From the NCBI GenBank assembly GCA_951812965.1, contig OX638341.1, positions 3,082,438-3,146,437 on the forward strand: a DNA stretch of 64,000 nt, written 5' to 3'. Source of the stretch: an uncultured Pseudohongiella sp. (lineage in GTDB: Bacteria > Pseudomonadota > Gammaproteobacteria > Pseudomonadales > Pseudohongiellaceae). Made by a program: the position numbers and the translations under genes. The number at the start of each line of letters is the position of its first letter. Within the stretch, counting starts at the first letter, position 1. A model generated the notes under the pieces. That model worked only from the letters and a program-made list of their open reading frames with translations. It did no database searches and was not told where the DNA came from. This document shows positions 55,282 to 62,964 of this stretch, piece by piece.

Positions 55282-56454
55282 ATGCTAAATCGAAACACAG
55301 CACATGAGGCGATCCAGACTGCATTGAACCGCGCACCTGTTGTGGTGCTCGTGGGTCCGCGGCAATGCGGAAAAACCACGCTTGCGCGCCAGTTTCTCGA
55401 CACCGGATCGGTCAACTATTTCGACCTGGAATCGCCGGAAAGCCTGGCTCGCCTGGATGCGCCGCAGACAGCGCTCGAGCCATTGCGCGGTCTTGTGGTC
55501 ATAGATGAAGTGCAACTGCGTCCCGACCTGTTTCCAGTATTGCGGGTGTTGGCGGACCGACGTCCCTTGCCGGCAAGGTTTCTGATTCTGGGAAGCGCAT
55601 CCGGCAGTTTGTTGCGGCAGACCTCCGAAAGTCTGGCAGGACGCCGGGAGCGCGTACTTCTCGGCGGCTTCAGCCTCGGCGAAGTGTCCACGCAATTCGA
55701 CGACGAGGCGGACTCTCGAACAACGCTTTGGCGCCGGGGCGGTCTGCCGCCTTCGTTTCTGGCAACGCGCGAAGAAGACAGCGTGTCTTGGCGCCGGGAA
55801 TTCATCCAGGCGCTGATCGAGCGTGACTTCCCGCAATGGGGCGTTCGCGTGCCCGCCACGACAATGGGCCGATTCTGGTCGATGCTCGCCCACTATCACG
55901 GCCAGACCTGGAACGCCGCCGAGCCCGCGCGCGCGATGGGCGCACGGCCGATGGCCGTTCGCCGCCATCTCGATGTGCTCACCGACGCCATGATGGTTCG
56001 GCAGTTGCAGCCCTGGTTCGCCAATATCCGCAAACGGCAGGTGAAAGCGCCCAAGATTTACATCCGCGACTCAGGCCTGTTGCATCAACTGCTCGGCATC
56101 CGGGACGAGAAAGATTTGCTGACTCACCCCAAGGTCGGTGAATCTTGGGAGGGATTCGTCATCGAGCAGGTTTTGCAAACTGAGCCGCACGATGAAGCAT
56201 TTTTCTGGTCGACACACCAGGGAGCGGAAATCGACCTGATTTTGCGGCGCGGAGACACTCTTTACGGAATCGAATGCAAATTCGCCGACGCGCCTCGCAT
56301 AAATCCGTCGATTCGCAACGCGCTTGCGGATGTAGGCCTTGCCCGGGTGGCCGTCATCTATCCGGGCAACCGCCGATACGAACTGTCCGATCAAGTGGAA
56401 GCCGTGCCCGCATCGACCCTGTCAACGCCTGAGCCGTTGTTCGCGGACGATTGA
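55282..56454 (+). CDS. AAA_14/DUF4143-family ATP-binding protein
   Basis: A 390-residue P-loop ATPase. Walker A is GPRQCGKTTLA (residues about 28-38) and Walker B is LVVIDEVQLRPDLF; a sensor-like ILGSASGSLLRQ follows. The C-terminal DUF4143 part ends with a PD-(D/E)XK-like core, GAEIDLILRRGDTLYGIECKF. These proteins are widespread on mobile islands, with unclear function (defence or toxin-antitoxin-like roles are suggested). The frame is open from 55096, but ATG 55282 gives the standard N-terminus and follows the palindrome. Confidence 0.88.
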   Translation: MLNRNTAHEAIQTALNRAPVVVLVGPRQCGKTTLARQFLDTGSVNYFDLESPESLARLDAPQTALEPLRGLVVIDEVQLRPDLFPVLRVLADRRPLPARFLILGSASGSLLRQTSESLAGRRERVLLGGFSLGEVSTQFDDEADSRTTLWRRGGLPPSFLATREEDSVSWRREFIQALIERDFPQWGVRVPATTMGRFWSMLAHYHGQTWNAAEPARAMGARPMAVRRHLDVLTDAMMVRQLQPWFANIRKRQVKAPKIYIRDSGLLHQLLGIRDEKDLLTHPKVGESWEGFVIEQVLQTEPHDEAFFWSTHQGAEIDLILRRGDTLYGIECKFADAPRINPSIRNALADVGLARVAVIYPGNRRYELSDQVEAVPASTLSTPEPLFADD

Positions 56455-56533
56455 TTTGCCGGCAAGTCGGGCACAGCTTGCTGCAATGTCAGCTCTTCCT
56501 CGGCGAACTTTCGCAATTCTCGCAAGAAATACC

Positions 56534-56599
56534 CGTATATCTCGCAATAGCAATGCGTATTTCTCGCAATAGAGCTTCGTAAATCTCGCAATAGAGGCT
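56534..56599 (+). repeat. Three 22-bp direct repeats
   Basis: Units at 56534, 56556 and 56578 share CGTA(T/A)(A/T)TCTCGCAATAG; a degenerate unit (TCGCAATTCTCGCAAGAAATAC) precedes them. Iteron- or operator-like, directly before the fragment of a second DUF4143 ATPase. Confidence 0.75.
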
Positions 56600-56623
56600 A
56601 CAACTGAACGGGACGACGAACTG

Positions 56624-56845
56624 GTGACAGGGGTGGAAGTCAAGGCTTCGTCCAGCGTCTATCCGCACGATTTTCGCGGCTTGTCGGCCTTTTCCGAGTT
56701 TGCCGGAATAAAGTTTCAGCAAGGCATTTTGCTTTACACCGGATATCGGGTTCTGCCTTTTCGGATCAAGGACAAGACATTTCATGCGCTTCCGCTGAGC
56801 GCGTTGGTTTCGATTGCCGATAGAATGACAGCACTGAGCAGCTGA
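56624..56845 (+). pseudogene. C-terminal fragment of a second DUF4143 ATPase
   Basis: About 73 codons starting at a GTG: VEVKASSSVYPHDFRGLSAFSEFAG, KFQQGILLYTGYRVLPF, ALPLSALV. This matches the nuclease-like C-terminal end of AAA_14/DUF4143 proteins. The ATPase domain is absent, so it is a remnant left by deletion, with the 22-bp repeats in its place. Confidence 0.7.
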
Positions 56846-56855
56846 GAATAGATCT

Positions 56856-57812
56856 TCACGCAGCTATCACCGAAACGTCACTGAACAACTCGCTCGTTTC
56901 CTTGTTCACGCGATCAACCGCCATCTTGTGGTACTCAGGGTCAACTTCCACTCCTATGCTGTTACGTCCCCATCTCGCGGCCGCCACGCTGGTGGTGCCC
57001 GTGCCGAGGAACGGATCAAGCACGGTATCACCGACGAAACTGAACATGCGAATCAGTCGTTCCGCGACCTGCAATGGAAAAGGAGCGGGATGGTTTCGGG
57101 TCGAAGAGCCCGTAACGCCTTGCCAGATTTGCTGAAACCAGAGTTTGTGGTTCTGGTGCGAAATGACGCTCAGGACTCGCTTTTCGAAGCTCGGTTTTCG
57201 ATAACCGCCGCCCTTGCGCTCCATGAGTATGTACTCGATATCGTTCTTGATGACCGAGTTCGGCTCATATGGTTTTCCAAGGAAGGCCGAACCACCCGCA
57301 ACCTCGTAATTGGCGTTCGCAATCTTGTACCAGATGATTGGGGCCAGGTTCATATAGCCTATCTTGCGGCAGCGCTCTTGTATCGAAGCGTGCAATGGCA
57401 TAACCGAGTGTTCACCATTGTTCTTTCTTCGAGACAGGCATACGTCGCCTACCACACAGATCAGCCGACCGCCGGGGACGAGAGCTTTATGGCAACGAAT
57501 CCAGACCTTGTCTAGTTCGTCCAGGAACTGTTCGTAGCCGGCGATGTCTCCCATTTGCCCTTCGTGCTCGTTGTAGCGTTTGAGAGTCCAATACGGGGGT
57601 GACGTGACGATTAGGTGGACACTTTCCGGGCCAAGATCGAGCAGTCGCGAATCCTGCTGCAACAAGTTGTGAGTCGTTGGTATCTGATGGAGAGAGTGTT
57701 CGATGCGCGCAAGGAGATTCGCGTCCTTCGCAATTCTCGGCAGTTCGGTCTGCGGATTTTCAATCTCGCGCAGTTCCTCCGGAACGAACTGTTCTAGCGA
57801 TTCCTTGCTCAT
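56856..57812 (-). CDS. DNA methyltransferase, SPPYW type (N4-cytosine or N6-adenine)
   Basis: A 318-residue amino-methyltransferase. Catalytic motif IV TSPPYW is at residues 70-75, and the SAM-binding motif I DPFLGTGTTSVAAARWGRNSIGVEVD comes near residue 265, so motif order is beta-class. SPPYW suggests N4-cytosine modification. The central region (WYKIANANYEVAGGSAFLGKPYEPNSV) would read the target. AAGGAGA lies 9 bases before the ATG. Last of three minus-strand genes: HEPN, XRE, methyltransferase. No restriction endonuclease is adjacent. Confidence 0.9.
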   Translation of the reverse strand: MSKESLEQFVPEELREIENPQTELPRIAKDANLLARIEHSLHQIPTTHNLLQQDSRLLDLGPESVHLIVTSPPYWTLKRYNEHEGQMGDIAGYEQFLDELDKVWIRCHKALVPGGRLICVVGDVCLSRRKNNGEHSVMPLHASIQERCRKIGYMNLAPIIWYKIANANYEVAGGSAFLGKPYEPNSVIKNDIEYILMERKGGGYRKPSFEKRVLSVISHQNHKLWFQQIWQGVTGSSTRNHPAPFPLQVAERLIRMFSFVGDTVLDPFLGTGTTSVAAARWGRNSIGVEVDPEYHKMAVDRVNKETSELFSDVSVIAA

Positions 57813-57860
57813 CTATGAAAATCTCCTTGCCTCGAGCCCGTAACGAACACGCGAATTGCC

Positions 57861-58172
57861 TCATGCCAATTGTAAGGGGCGTTGCGGGTTTTCGGGCGCA
57901 TTCACGAGCAACCTCAAAAGCGGCGCCGCCAGACTCGAAATATCTTCATCCGCGATGTCGCCAGGGTCAGATGCCAGCAACGTGATCAATGAAATCGGCG
58001 CTTCCACCGCCGAGGCAAGGCCACCCACGACTTTCAAGCTGGGCTGGCGCTTGCCCTTTTCAATGAGTGATAGTTGGCTTGCGCTGATTCCGATCTTCAA
58101 GGCGAGCTCCGCCTGCTGCATCCCGTACGCTGCGCGGATGACCCTGAAAGCCTTGGCGAAATCTGTATTCAT
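57861..58172 (-). CDS. XRE-family regulator (C-protein-like)
   Basis: A 103-residue repressor-type protein. The helix-turn-helix is FRVIRAAYGMQQAELALKIGISASQLSLIEKGKRQPSL (residues 9-46). The size is near that of controller (C) proteins of restriction-modification systems, with an extra C-terminal tail. It sits 48 bases upstream of the methyltransferase. There is no ribosome site before ATG 58172; a TCTAAT hexamer 6 bases upstream would make the message leaderless, as known for several C genes. Confidence 0.85.
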   Translation of the reverse strand: MNTDFAKAFRVIRAAYGMQQAELALKIGISASQLSLIEKGKRQPSLKVVGGLASAVEAPISLITLLASDPGDIADEDISSLAAPLLRLLVNAPENPQRPLQLA

Positions 58173-58190
58173 ACGATCATTAGAGTGTCT

Positions 58191-58217
58191 TCCAGATGAG
58201 CGAGATTGTCAACTGGA
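58191..58217 (-). promoter_or_regulatory. Promoter/operator region of XRE gene
   Basis: A perfect TTGACA hexamer (minus strand, 58212-58207) lies between the arms of a short inverted repeat TCCAG (58191-58195) / CTGGA (58213-58217). The -10 position is uncertain: GACACT at 17 bases or TCTAAT at 22. Confidence 0.35.
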
Positions 58218-58267
58218 TTTACAAATTACGCAATTAATTTGCTTTAAACGAAGATTCTTGCGATATA

Positions 58268-58963
58268 TCACGCGCCACTCAAGGCTGAGTCTCTGGATAC
58301 CACGGGATAGAAGGGCTTGCCCCAGTTTACGTCAGGGTGGCTCATCATCACATCTACAAACACTGGAATCAGGAAGGCGAGAATCGCAGTACCGTCATGA
58401 ACCTGATTGCGGTTGACTTGGCTGTTCCACGTCGCCCCTCCGTGCACCAATTGATTTCTCAGGACATAGAGCCTGTCGAAAACCAGGGACAGCGCTTCCC
58501 TGGTGTCGTTGTCGGTCTGCCTCAATGCGATTCGATTGAAGTCTCTCAACTTGCGCTGAAACCAGTCTTTCCAGTCTTCGTATCCTTCTTCTCCGTTTTG
58601 ATGTTTCCAGAACGGACCGAATACAAACTCGTTGTTCATCAGCAGCCGAACAGGCCCCGAAAAATTTTCCCAGATGGCGTTGTAGATTCTCTGATCTTCG
58701 TCCAGCGTTACCAATTTGTGAAAAAAGGACTTGAATGACTCCCTTTCCATAGGCGACTCGGCCTGGAACTCCCTTTCATCAGCATAGGCCGCATTAAACG
58801 CGATCCACAGAAAAATGAACTTCCCGTCGTCGTCATCCGCCTGCTCTGCGCGACCGATCCAACTGATGGCGCGTTGCACGCGAAGACCCAGGTTCTCAGG
58901 GAACCCATCCCTGATTTGCCTCTGTTTCTCTTTCAGGATGGCATACGTCAGCGATGGACTCAT
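58268..58963 (-). CDS. HEPN-domain protein (putative RNase)
   Basis: A 231-residue helical protein with no close family I can name. The HEPN signature R-x4-6-H is clear at residues 169-176 (RNQLVHGG), after a helix YVLRN that follows DNDTREALSLVFDRLY. The N-terminal half (ISWIGRAEQADDDDGKFIFLWIAFNAAYADER) fits the Apea-like/RiboL-PSP HEPN groups. HEPN proteins are mostly RNases in toxin and defence systems. ATG 58963 is chosen; the frame is open to 59041 but overlaps the peptidase. It lies 95 bases before the XRE gene, same strand. Confidence 0.75.
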   Translation of the reverse strand: MSPSLTYAILKEKQRQIRDGFPENLGLRVQRAISWIGRAEQADDDDGKFIFLWIAFNAAYADEREFQAESPMERESFKSFFHKLVTLDEDQRIYNAIWENFSGPVRLLMNNEFVFGPFWKHQNGEEGYEDWKDWFQRKLRDFNRIALRQTDNDTREALSLVFDRLYVLRNQLVHGGATWNSQVNRNQVHDGTAILAFLIPVFVDVMMSHPDVNWGKPFYPVVSRDSALSGA

Positions 58964-59024
58964 TCGTAGTCTGTGGACGGCATCAAAAGTGGGAACTGGG
59001 AAATACCAAAAATGTTGAGTCTGT

Positions 59025-60884
59025 TTACAACAACCCCTCAATCCGATCCATCAAATCCTCCATCCGCCTCAACACCGGCTCATAAGCCGCCGCCTGGGTC
59101 ATATCCAGCCCGGCCTCGTTCAGCAGGATGTTGTGCGGATAATCCGAGCCGCCGGCGCTGAGTACGCGGATGAATGCATCCCGCACGGCCTCGTCCCCAG
59201 CGAGGAACTGCTCGGCAAACCACGCCGCGCCGGTGATCGAAGTGGCGTATTGGAAGACGTAGAAGTCGTAGTAGAAATGCGGGATGAAAGCCCATTCGAC
59301 GGTGTAGGCGTCGTCGATGGTGAGGACGCCGAGGTCATGGCCATGGTAGCGCTTTAGCAGGTCGCCGTAGATTTCGGTCAGGCGCGGGCCGGTGAGGGGT
59401 TCGCCGCGTTCGGCGGCGCGATGAATCGCGAGTTCGAATTCGGCGAACATGGTCTGGCGGAACAGGGTGCCGCGGATCTGTTCGAGCGCGCCGCCGAGGT
59501 AGAACAGCCGCTCGGTATCGGTGGTCGCGTTCGCGATCATGTATTCCTGCAGCAGGATTTCGTTGATGGTTGACGCCAATTCCGCGGTGAACGTGGAATA
59601 GCCCGCGGTTTCGTACGGATTGTTGGCGTTGGCCAGCAGGCTGTGGACGGCGTGGCCCCATTCGTGGGCGAAGGTCGACATCGATTCGTAGTCGTCGTTG
59701 TGGTTCAGCAGCACGTAGGGGTGTACGTCGTAGACCGAGCCGTTCATGTAGGCGCCCGAGCGCTTGCCCGGCTGCGGGTGGCTGTGCATCCATTGCTGGG
59801 AGAGGCCGTATTCGAGCAGTTCGAGGTATTGTTCGCCGAAGGGTTCGAGGGCGGCGAAAGTGATTTCCGATGAGCGTTCGAGGTCGAAGACGCCGGTCTC
59901 GGCCTGCACCAGGGGCGGGTAGATGTCGTAATAGCGCAGATCTTCGATGCCGAGCAGGCGGCCGCGCAATTCCAGATAACGATGGAACAGCGGCAGGGAG
60001 TCGTTCACCTGGGTGACAAGTTGGGTGTAAACCTCGGGCGGCAGGCCGTCGGCGAACAGGTTGGCTTCGAGTACGCCGGGGTGGTTGCGCACTCGGGCGC
60101 TGAAGACGTTGGACTGGACTTCAGCGGCGAGCGTCGCGCCCATGCCGTCGGCATATTGGTTCCAGGCGCCCCAGAAAGTGTCGAATACCAGCTTGCGGTC
60201 CTCGCGATTCGGCGCGGCGCGCCAGAACGAGTAACCTGCCTGGCTCAAGGTCGCATCGGTGCCGTCGCTCAAGGTCACCGTCGGCCAGGGGATGTCGGCA
60301 TTGGCGTAGTTCTCGTAGATCTGCTGAGGGGCCGAGAGCACCAGACCGGCCTGGGCGAGTATCGCTTCGGTGCGCTGATCGAGGGTATGCGGTTCCTGGC
60401 GCTGGATGTCATCGAGCGTGAAGCCGAACTTCTCCAGCCGCGGTTCCTGTTGCCGAAATCCGCGCACATTGTCCGCGCCCAGGTCGAGAATTTCAGGGCG
60501 GACCCAGGATGTTGCCTGCCCCAGATTGGTCAGCATCTGCCGCGCTCGGGCAAAGCGCGCCTGGGCCTCGGGCTCGCGCTGGTCAACGTCGCGCATCAAG
60601 CTGGTATAAACGTAGACGCGAACCGCTTCCCTGGCTGTGCCGGACTGCGCTTCCAGAGCATCGGCCAATTCAGCGGCGCCGTTATCCAACGTGCCCCGGT
60701 ATCTTGCCAAGGCATCGATACGGTTAGACACGGAATTGATGGCCTCTTCCCAGGCCTCTACCGTCGGGTAGATTTCAGTCAAATCCCATTCGTAGCGCAC
60801 GGTGTCGGATTGGGCATGGGCAAGGCCGGTCAGCCCTGCAATCAACAATGAAAGTAAAAAGGCGGGAATCCTGTTAGCTAACAT
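59025..60884 (-). CDS. M3 oligoendopeptidase F-like zinc peptidase, exported
   Basis: A 619-residue peptidase of family M3B. The zinc motif HEWGH (FAHEWGHAVHSLLANANNPY) is near residue 410, with a second Glu in ELASTINEILL, and the C-terminal HFYYDFYVFQYATSITGA segment provides transition-state residues. Unlike classical cytosolic PepF it has a signal peptide (GLTGLAHAQ), so it acts in the periplasm on short peptides. Divergent from the flavoprotein gene with a 116-base gap. Confidence 0.93.
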   Translation of the reverse strand: MLANRIPAFLLSLLIAGLTGLAHAQSDTVRYEWDLTEIYPTVEAWEEAINSVSNRIDALARYRGTLDNGAAELADALEAQSGTAREAVRVYVYTSLMRDVDQREPEAQARFARARQMLTNLGQATSWVRPEILDLGADNVRGFRQQEPRLEKFGFTLDDIQRQEPHTLDQRTEAILAQAGLVLSAPQQIYENYANADIPWPTVTLSDGTDATLSQAGYSFWRAAPNREDRKLVFDTFWGAWNQYADGMGATLAAEVQSNVFSARVRNHPGVLEANLFADGLPPEVYTQLVTQVNDSLPLFHRYLELRGRLLGIEDLRYYDIYPPLVQAETGVFDLERSSEITFAALEPFGEQYLELLEYGLSQQWMHSHPQPGKRSGAYMNGSVYDVHPYVLLNHNDDYESMSTFAHEWGHAVHSLLANANNPYETAGYSTFTAELASTINEILLQEYMIANATTDTERLFYLGGALEQIRGTLFRQTMFAEFELAIHRAAERGEPLTGPRLTEIYGDLLKRYHGHDLGVLTIDDAYTVEWAFIPHFYYDFYVFQYATSITGAAWFAEQFLAGDEAVRDAFIRVLSAGGSDYPHNILLNEAGLDMTQAAAYEPVLRRMEDLMDRIEGLL

Positions 60885-61000
60885 GGTGTTTCGGTCTCTT
60901 GAACAGCAACTTCGGGATTCTATCGGAAACCCGAACTGCGGGCATTAACTCAAGGCCGCCTCTGCGATATGCTTGGGCCACTTCGGGGATGGAAGGGGCC

Positions 61001-62125
61001 ATGACTTCAAGACGACAACTGTTGCAGGCGCTGGGGGCGCTGCCCCTGCTTGGCGCCTGCGCCGCCGGAACGCCGACTTCACCCGCCAATTTCACTCCCT
61101 CGGGCGTACCCTTGCGCCGGGTGAAAGTGTCCGACGAACGCGTGATTCGCACTATCGCCGGGCTGCGGCCGTTTCGCCGCAACGGTTTCAACGTCTCGGC
61201 CGAGCAGCGCAGCGCCAAGACACTGATTCACAACTACGGTCATGGCGGTGGCGGCATTTCGCTTTCCTGGGGTTCTTCGAGTCTTGCGGTGGAATTCGCC
61301 GGTGTTGGCAGCGGTCGCAATTGCGCCGTGATCGGATCGGGAGTGATGGGCCTGACCACCGCGCGCCTGGCCCAGGACCGGGGCTGGAACGTCACGATCT
61401 ATTCGAAAGACCTGCCGCCGGACACAACCTCCAACGTCGCTGGCGGCCAATGGTCCCCTACTTCGGTTTATGACCAAGAATTCATGACCCCGGCATTCCG
61501 GCGGCAGTTCGACCGGGCCATGGCGATTGCTTATCGATACTTCCAGAATCTGGCAGGCCCGCGTTATGGCGTGCGCTGGATCAGCAACTACAACCTTGCC
61601 GACGATTCGCCCGATGAAGGGGACTTCCAGAATCGCTACGCGCGTTTCTATCCGCAATTGCGCGATCTGGCGCCTGGCGAACATCCATTTCCTGTCTCCT
61701 TAGCGCGCCATTACGACACCATGCTGATCGAGCCCGCGGTGTTCCTGCCCGCGGTCATGGCCGATTTCTTCGGCGCCGGTGGCAAGATCAATATCCGCGA
61801 ATTTGCAGACTCCGGGGAGATTCTAACGCTTGAGGAAGACGTGATCTTCAATTGCACCGGCCTCGGCTCCCACGCCCTGTTCGGCGACGAGATGCTGATG
61901 CCTATAAAGGGCCAGCTAACCTTCCTGCTGCCCCAGGAGGAAGTCGAGTTCAACATCATCGGCAACGGCGGCCTCTACATGTTCCCGCGCAGCGACGGCA
62001 TCCTGCTCGGCGGCACTTACGAACGTAACGAATGGAGCCTCGAACCCGACCCGGAAGCAACCCGCCGCATCATCGACGGACATCGCGCCTTTTTCGAGGC
62101 CATGCACGACCCCTGGGCCACCTGA
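61001..62125 (+). CDS. D-amino-acid-oxidase-like FAD oxidoreductase, circularly permuted
   Basis: A 374-residue exported flavoprotein. Signal: SRR plus lipobox-like LLGAC (Tat and/or lipoprotein). Residues about 49-100 (RTIAGLRPFRRNGF, LIHNYGHGGGGISLSWGSS) equal what forms the C-terminus of normal D-amino-acid oxidases. The FAD Rossmann motif VIGSGVMGLTTARL follows at 110-123, and the protein stops after GGTYERNEWSLEPDPEATRRII, exactly where the usual order would continue into that segment. So the chain is permuted, not truncated. GGAAGGGG precedes ATG 61001. It would oxidise D-amino acids or related amines; substrate unknown. Confidence 0.85.
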   Translation: MTSRRQLLQALGALPLLGACAAGTPTSPANFTPSGVPLRRVKVSDERVIRTIAGLRPFRRNGFNVSAEQRSAKTLIHNYGHGGGGISLSWGSSSLAVEFAGVGSGRNCAVIGSGVMGLTTARLAQDRGWNVTIYSKDLPPDTTSNVAGGQWSPTSVYDQEFMTPAFRRQFDRAMAIAYRYFQNLAGPRYGVRWISNYNLADDSPDEGDFQNRYARFYPQLRDLAPGEHPFPVSLARHYDTMLIEPAVFLPAVMADFFGAGGKINIREFADSGEILTLEEDVIFNCTGLGSHALFGDEMLMPIKGQLTFLLPQEEVEFNIIGNGGLYMFPRSDGILLGGTYERNEWSLEPDPEATRRIIDGHRAFFEAMHDPWAT

Positions 62126-62129
62126 AAAG

Positions 62130-62492
62130 TCAGATTATCGGCTCTGTCTGGACGTGGCGCACCACATCCATCGAATCATGCAGGAACCGGAGTACATCGA
62201 TTGTGGGAGGTTGAACGTTTCCGAGACTCCGGTAAATCACCATGTGCCTGGCCTTTCTGCCCTTGCGAGCGACATGCAAAGTCATCATGTCCTCGGCGAT
62301 ATCTTCGCGTCTTCGCGACCCCGCGACATTCGGCCCTTCCATGAGCGCTTCAAGCGCAAGAGTTAAAGTTTCCGCATAAATTCGTGCCTGGGCGGCCCCG
62401 AAATTGTCGGCCGACCAGATGAGTATGTTCTTGTAATCAGCCTCCGCCGCGGCGGAAAGCCGGACGCGCCAGCGCTGTCTTGTTGCCGTCAC
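62130..62492 (-). CDS. ParE/RelE-family toxin
   Basis: A 120-residue type II toxin. The RelE/ParE fold is visible in RVRLSAAAEADYKNILIWSADNFGAAQARIYAETL, RREDIAEDMMTLHVARKGRKARHMVIYR, and IDVLRFLHDSMDV with the conserved C-terminal His. Starts at GTG 62492, overlapping the antitoxin stop (GTGA), so translation is coupled. ParE homologues block gyrase; the target here is inferred. Confidence 0.9.
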   Translation of the reverse strand: MTATRQRWRVRLSAAAEADYKNILIWSADNFGAAQARIYAETLTLALEALMEGPNVAGSRRREDIAEDMMTLHVARKGRKARHMVIYRSLGNVQPPTIDVLRFLHDSMDVVRHVQTEPII

Positions 62493-62776
62493 GTACCGCT
62501 GCCGTCCAGGACTTCACCGGATAAGGCGGACAGGCTTTCACGCAGGGATTCCCGCGAATCAAAGGTACGGTAATGTCCCGCTTCTATATCGGCGACGCCG
62601 ATAATTGCGGCTTCGCGCATAGCCTTGAGACGGAGTTTCTCCTCGGTTTCTCTGCTTTCGACCAGTCTCAGGCCCTCGCGAACGACTTCACTGGCATTCT
62701 GATACCGACCGGACTCGACCAGCCTCGACACCAGATCAGCCAGATGGTCGGACAACACCACATTTCGCGTCGGCAT
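62489..62776 (-). CDS. ParD-type antitoxin
   Basis: A 95-residue ribbon-helix-helix antitoxin: NVVLSDHLADLVSRLVESGRYQNASEVVREGLRLVESRE is the canonical ParD/CopG DNA-binding half; the C-terminal tail would neutralise the toxin encoded next. AAGGAGA lies 8 bases before ATG 62776. The palindrome at 62802-62820 is a likely autoregulatory operator. Confidence 0.92.
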   Translation of the reverse strand: MPTRNVVLSDHLADLVSRLVESGRYQNASEVVREGLRLVESRETEEKLRLKAMREAAIIGVADIEAGHYRTFDSRESLRESLSALSGEVLDGSGT

Positions 62777-62801
62777 AGTCTAAATCTCCTTACTTTCAAT
62801 G

Positions 62802-62820
62802 ATTGGCATTATATGCCAAT
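62802..62820. promoter_or_regulatory. Operator palindrome of parDE pair
   Basis: ATTGGCAT-TAT-ATGCCAAT, perfect 8-base arms, 26 bases before the antitoxin start. The position fits binding by the ParD protein. Confidence 0.7.
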
Positions 62821-62964
62821 AGTTCGTGATGGAAAACTACTTCCGCTTTTCGCTCGCCACCCCGGGCCGCAAGAGTTTCCACCTGGGCCGCCTGAAAAAG
62901 TTAGACTTTTCAGCCGCTTCCCATTACTCTTTTCCGTTGATCAAACAAGCCAGCGAGAAACGCC

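Noticed and set aside
56856..58963. Standard type II restriction-modification system
   Set aside because: No endonuclease gene found; the third gene has a HEPN motif and not an obvious PD-(D/E)XK or HNH core.
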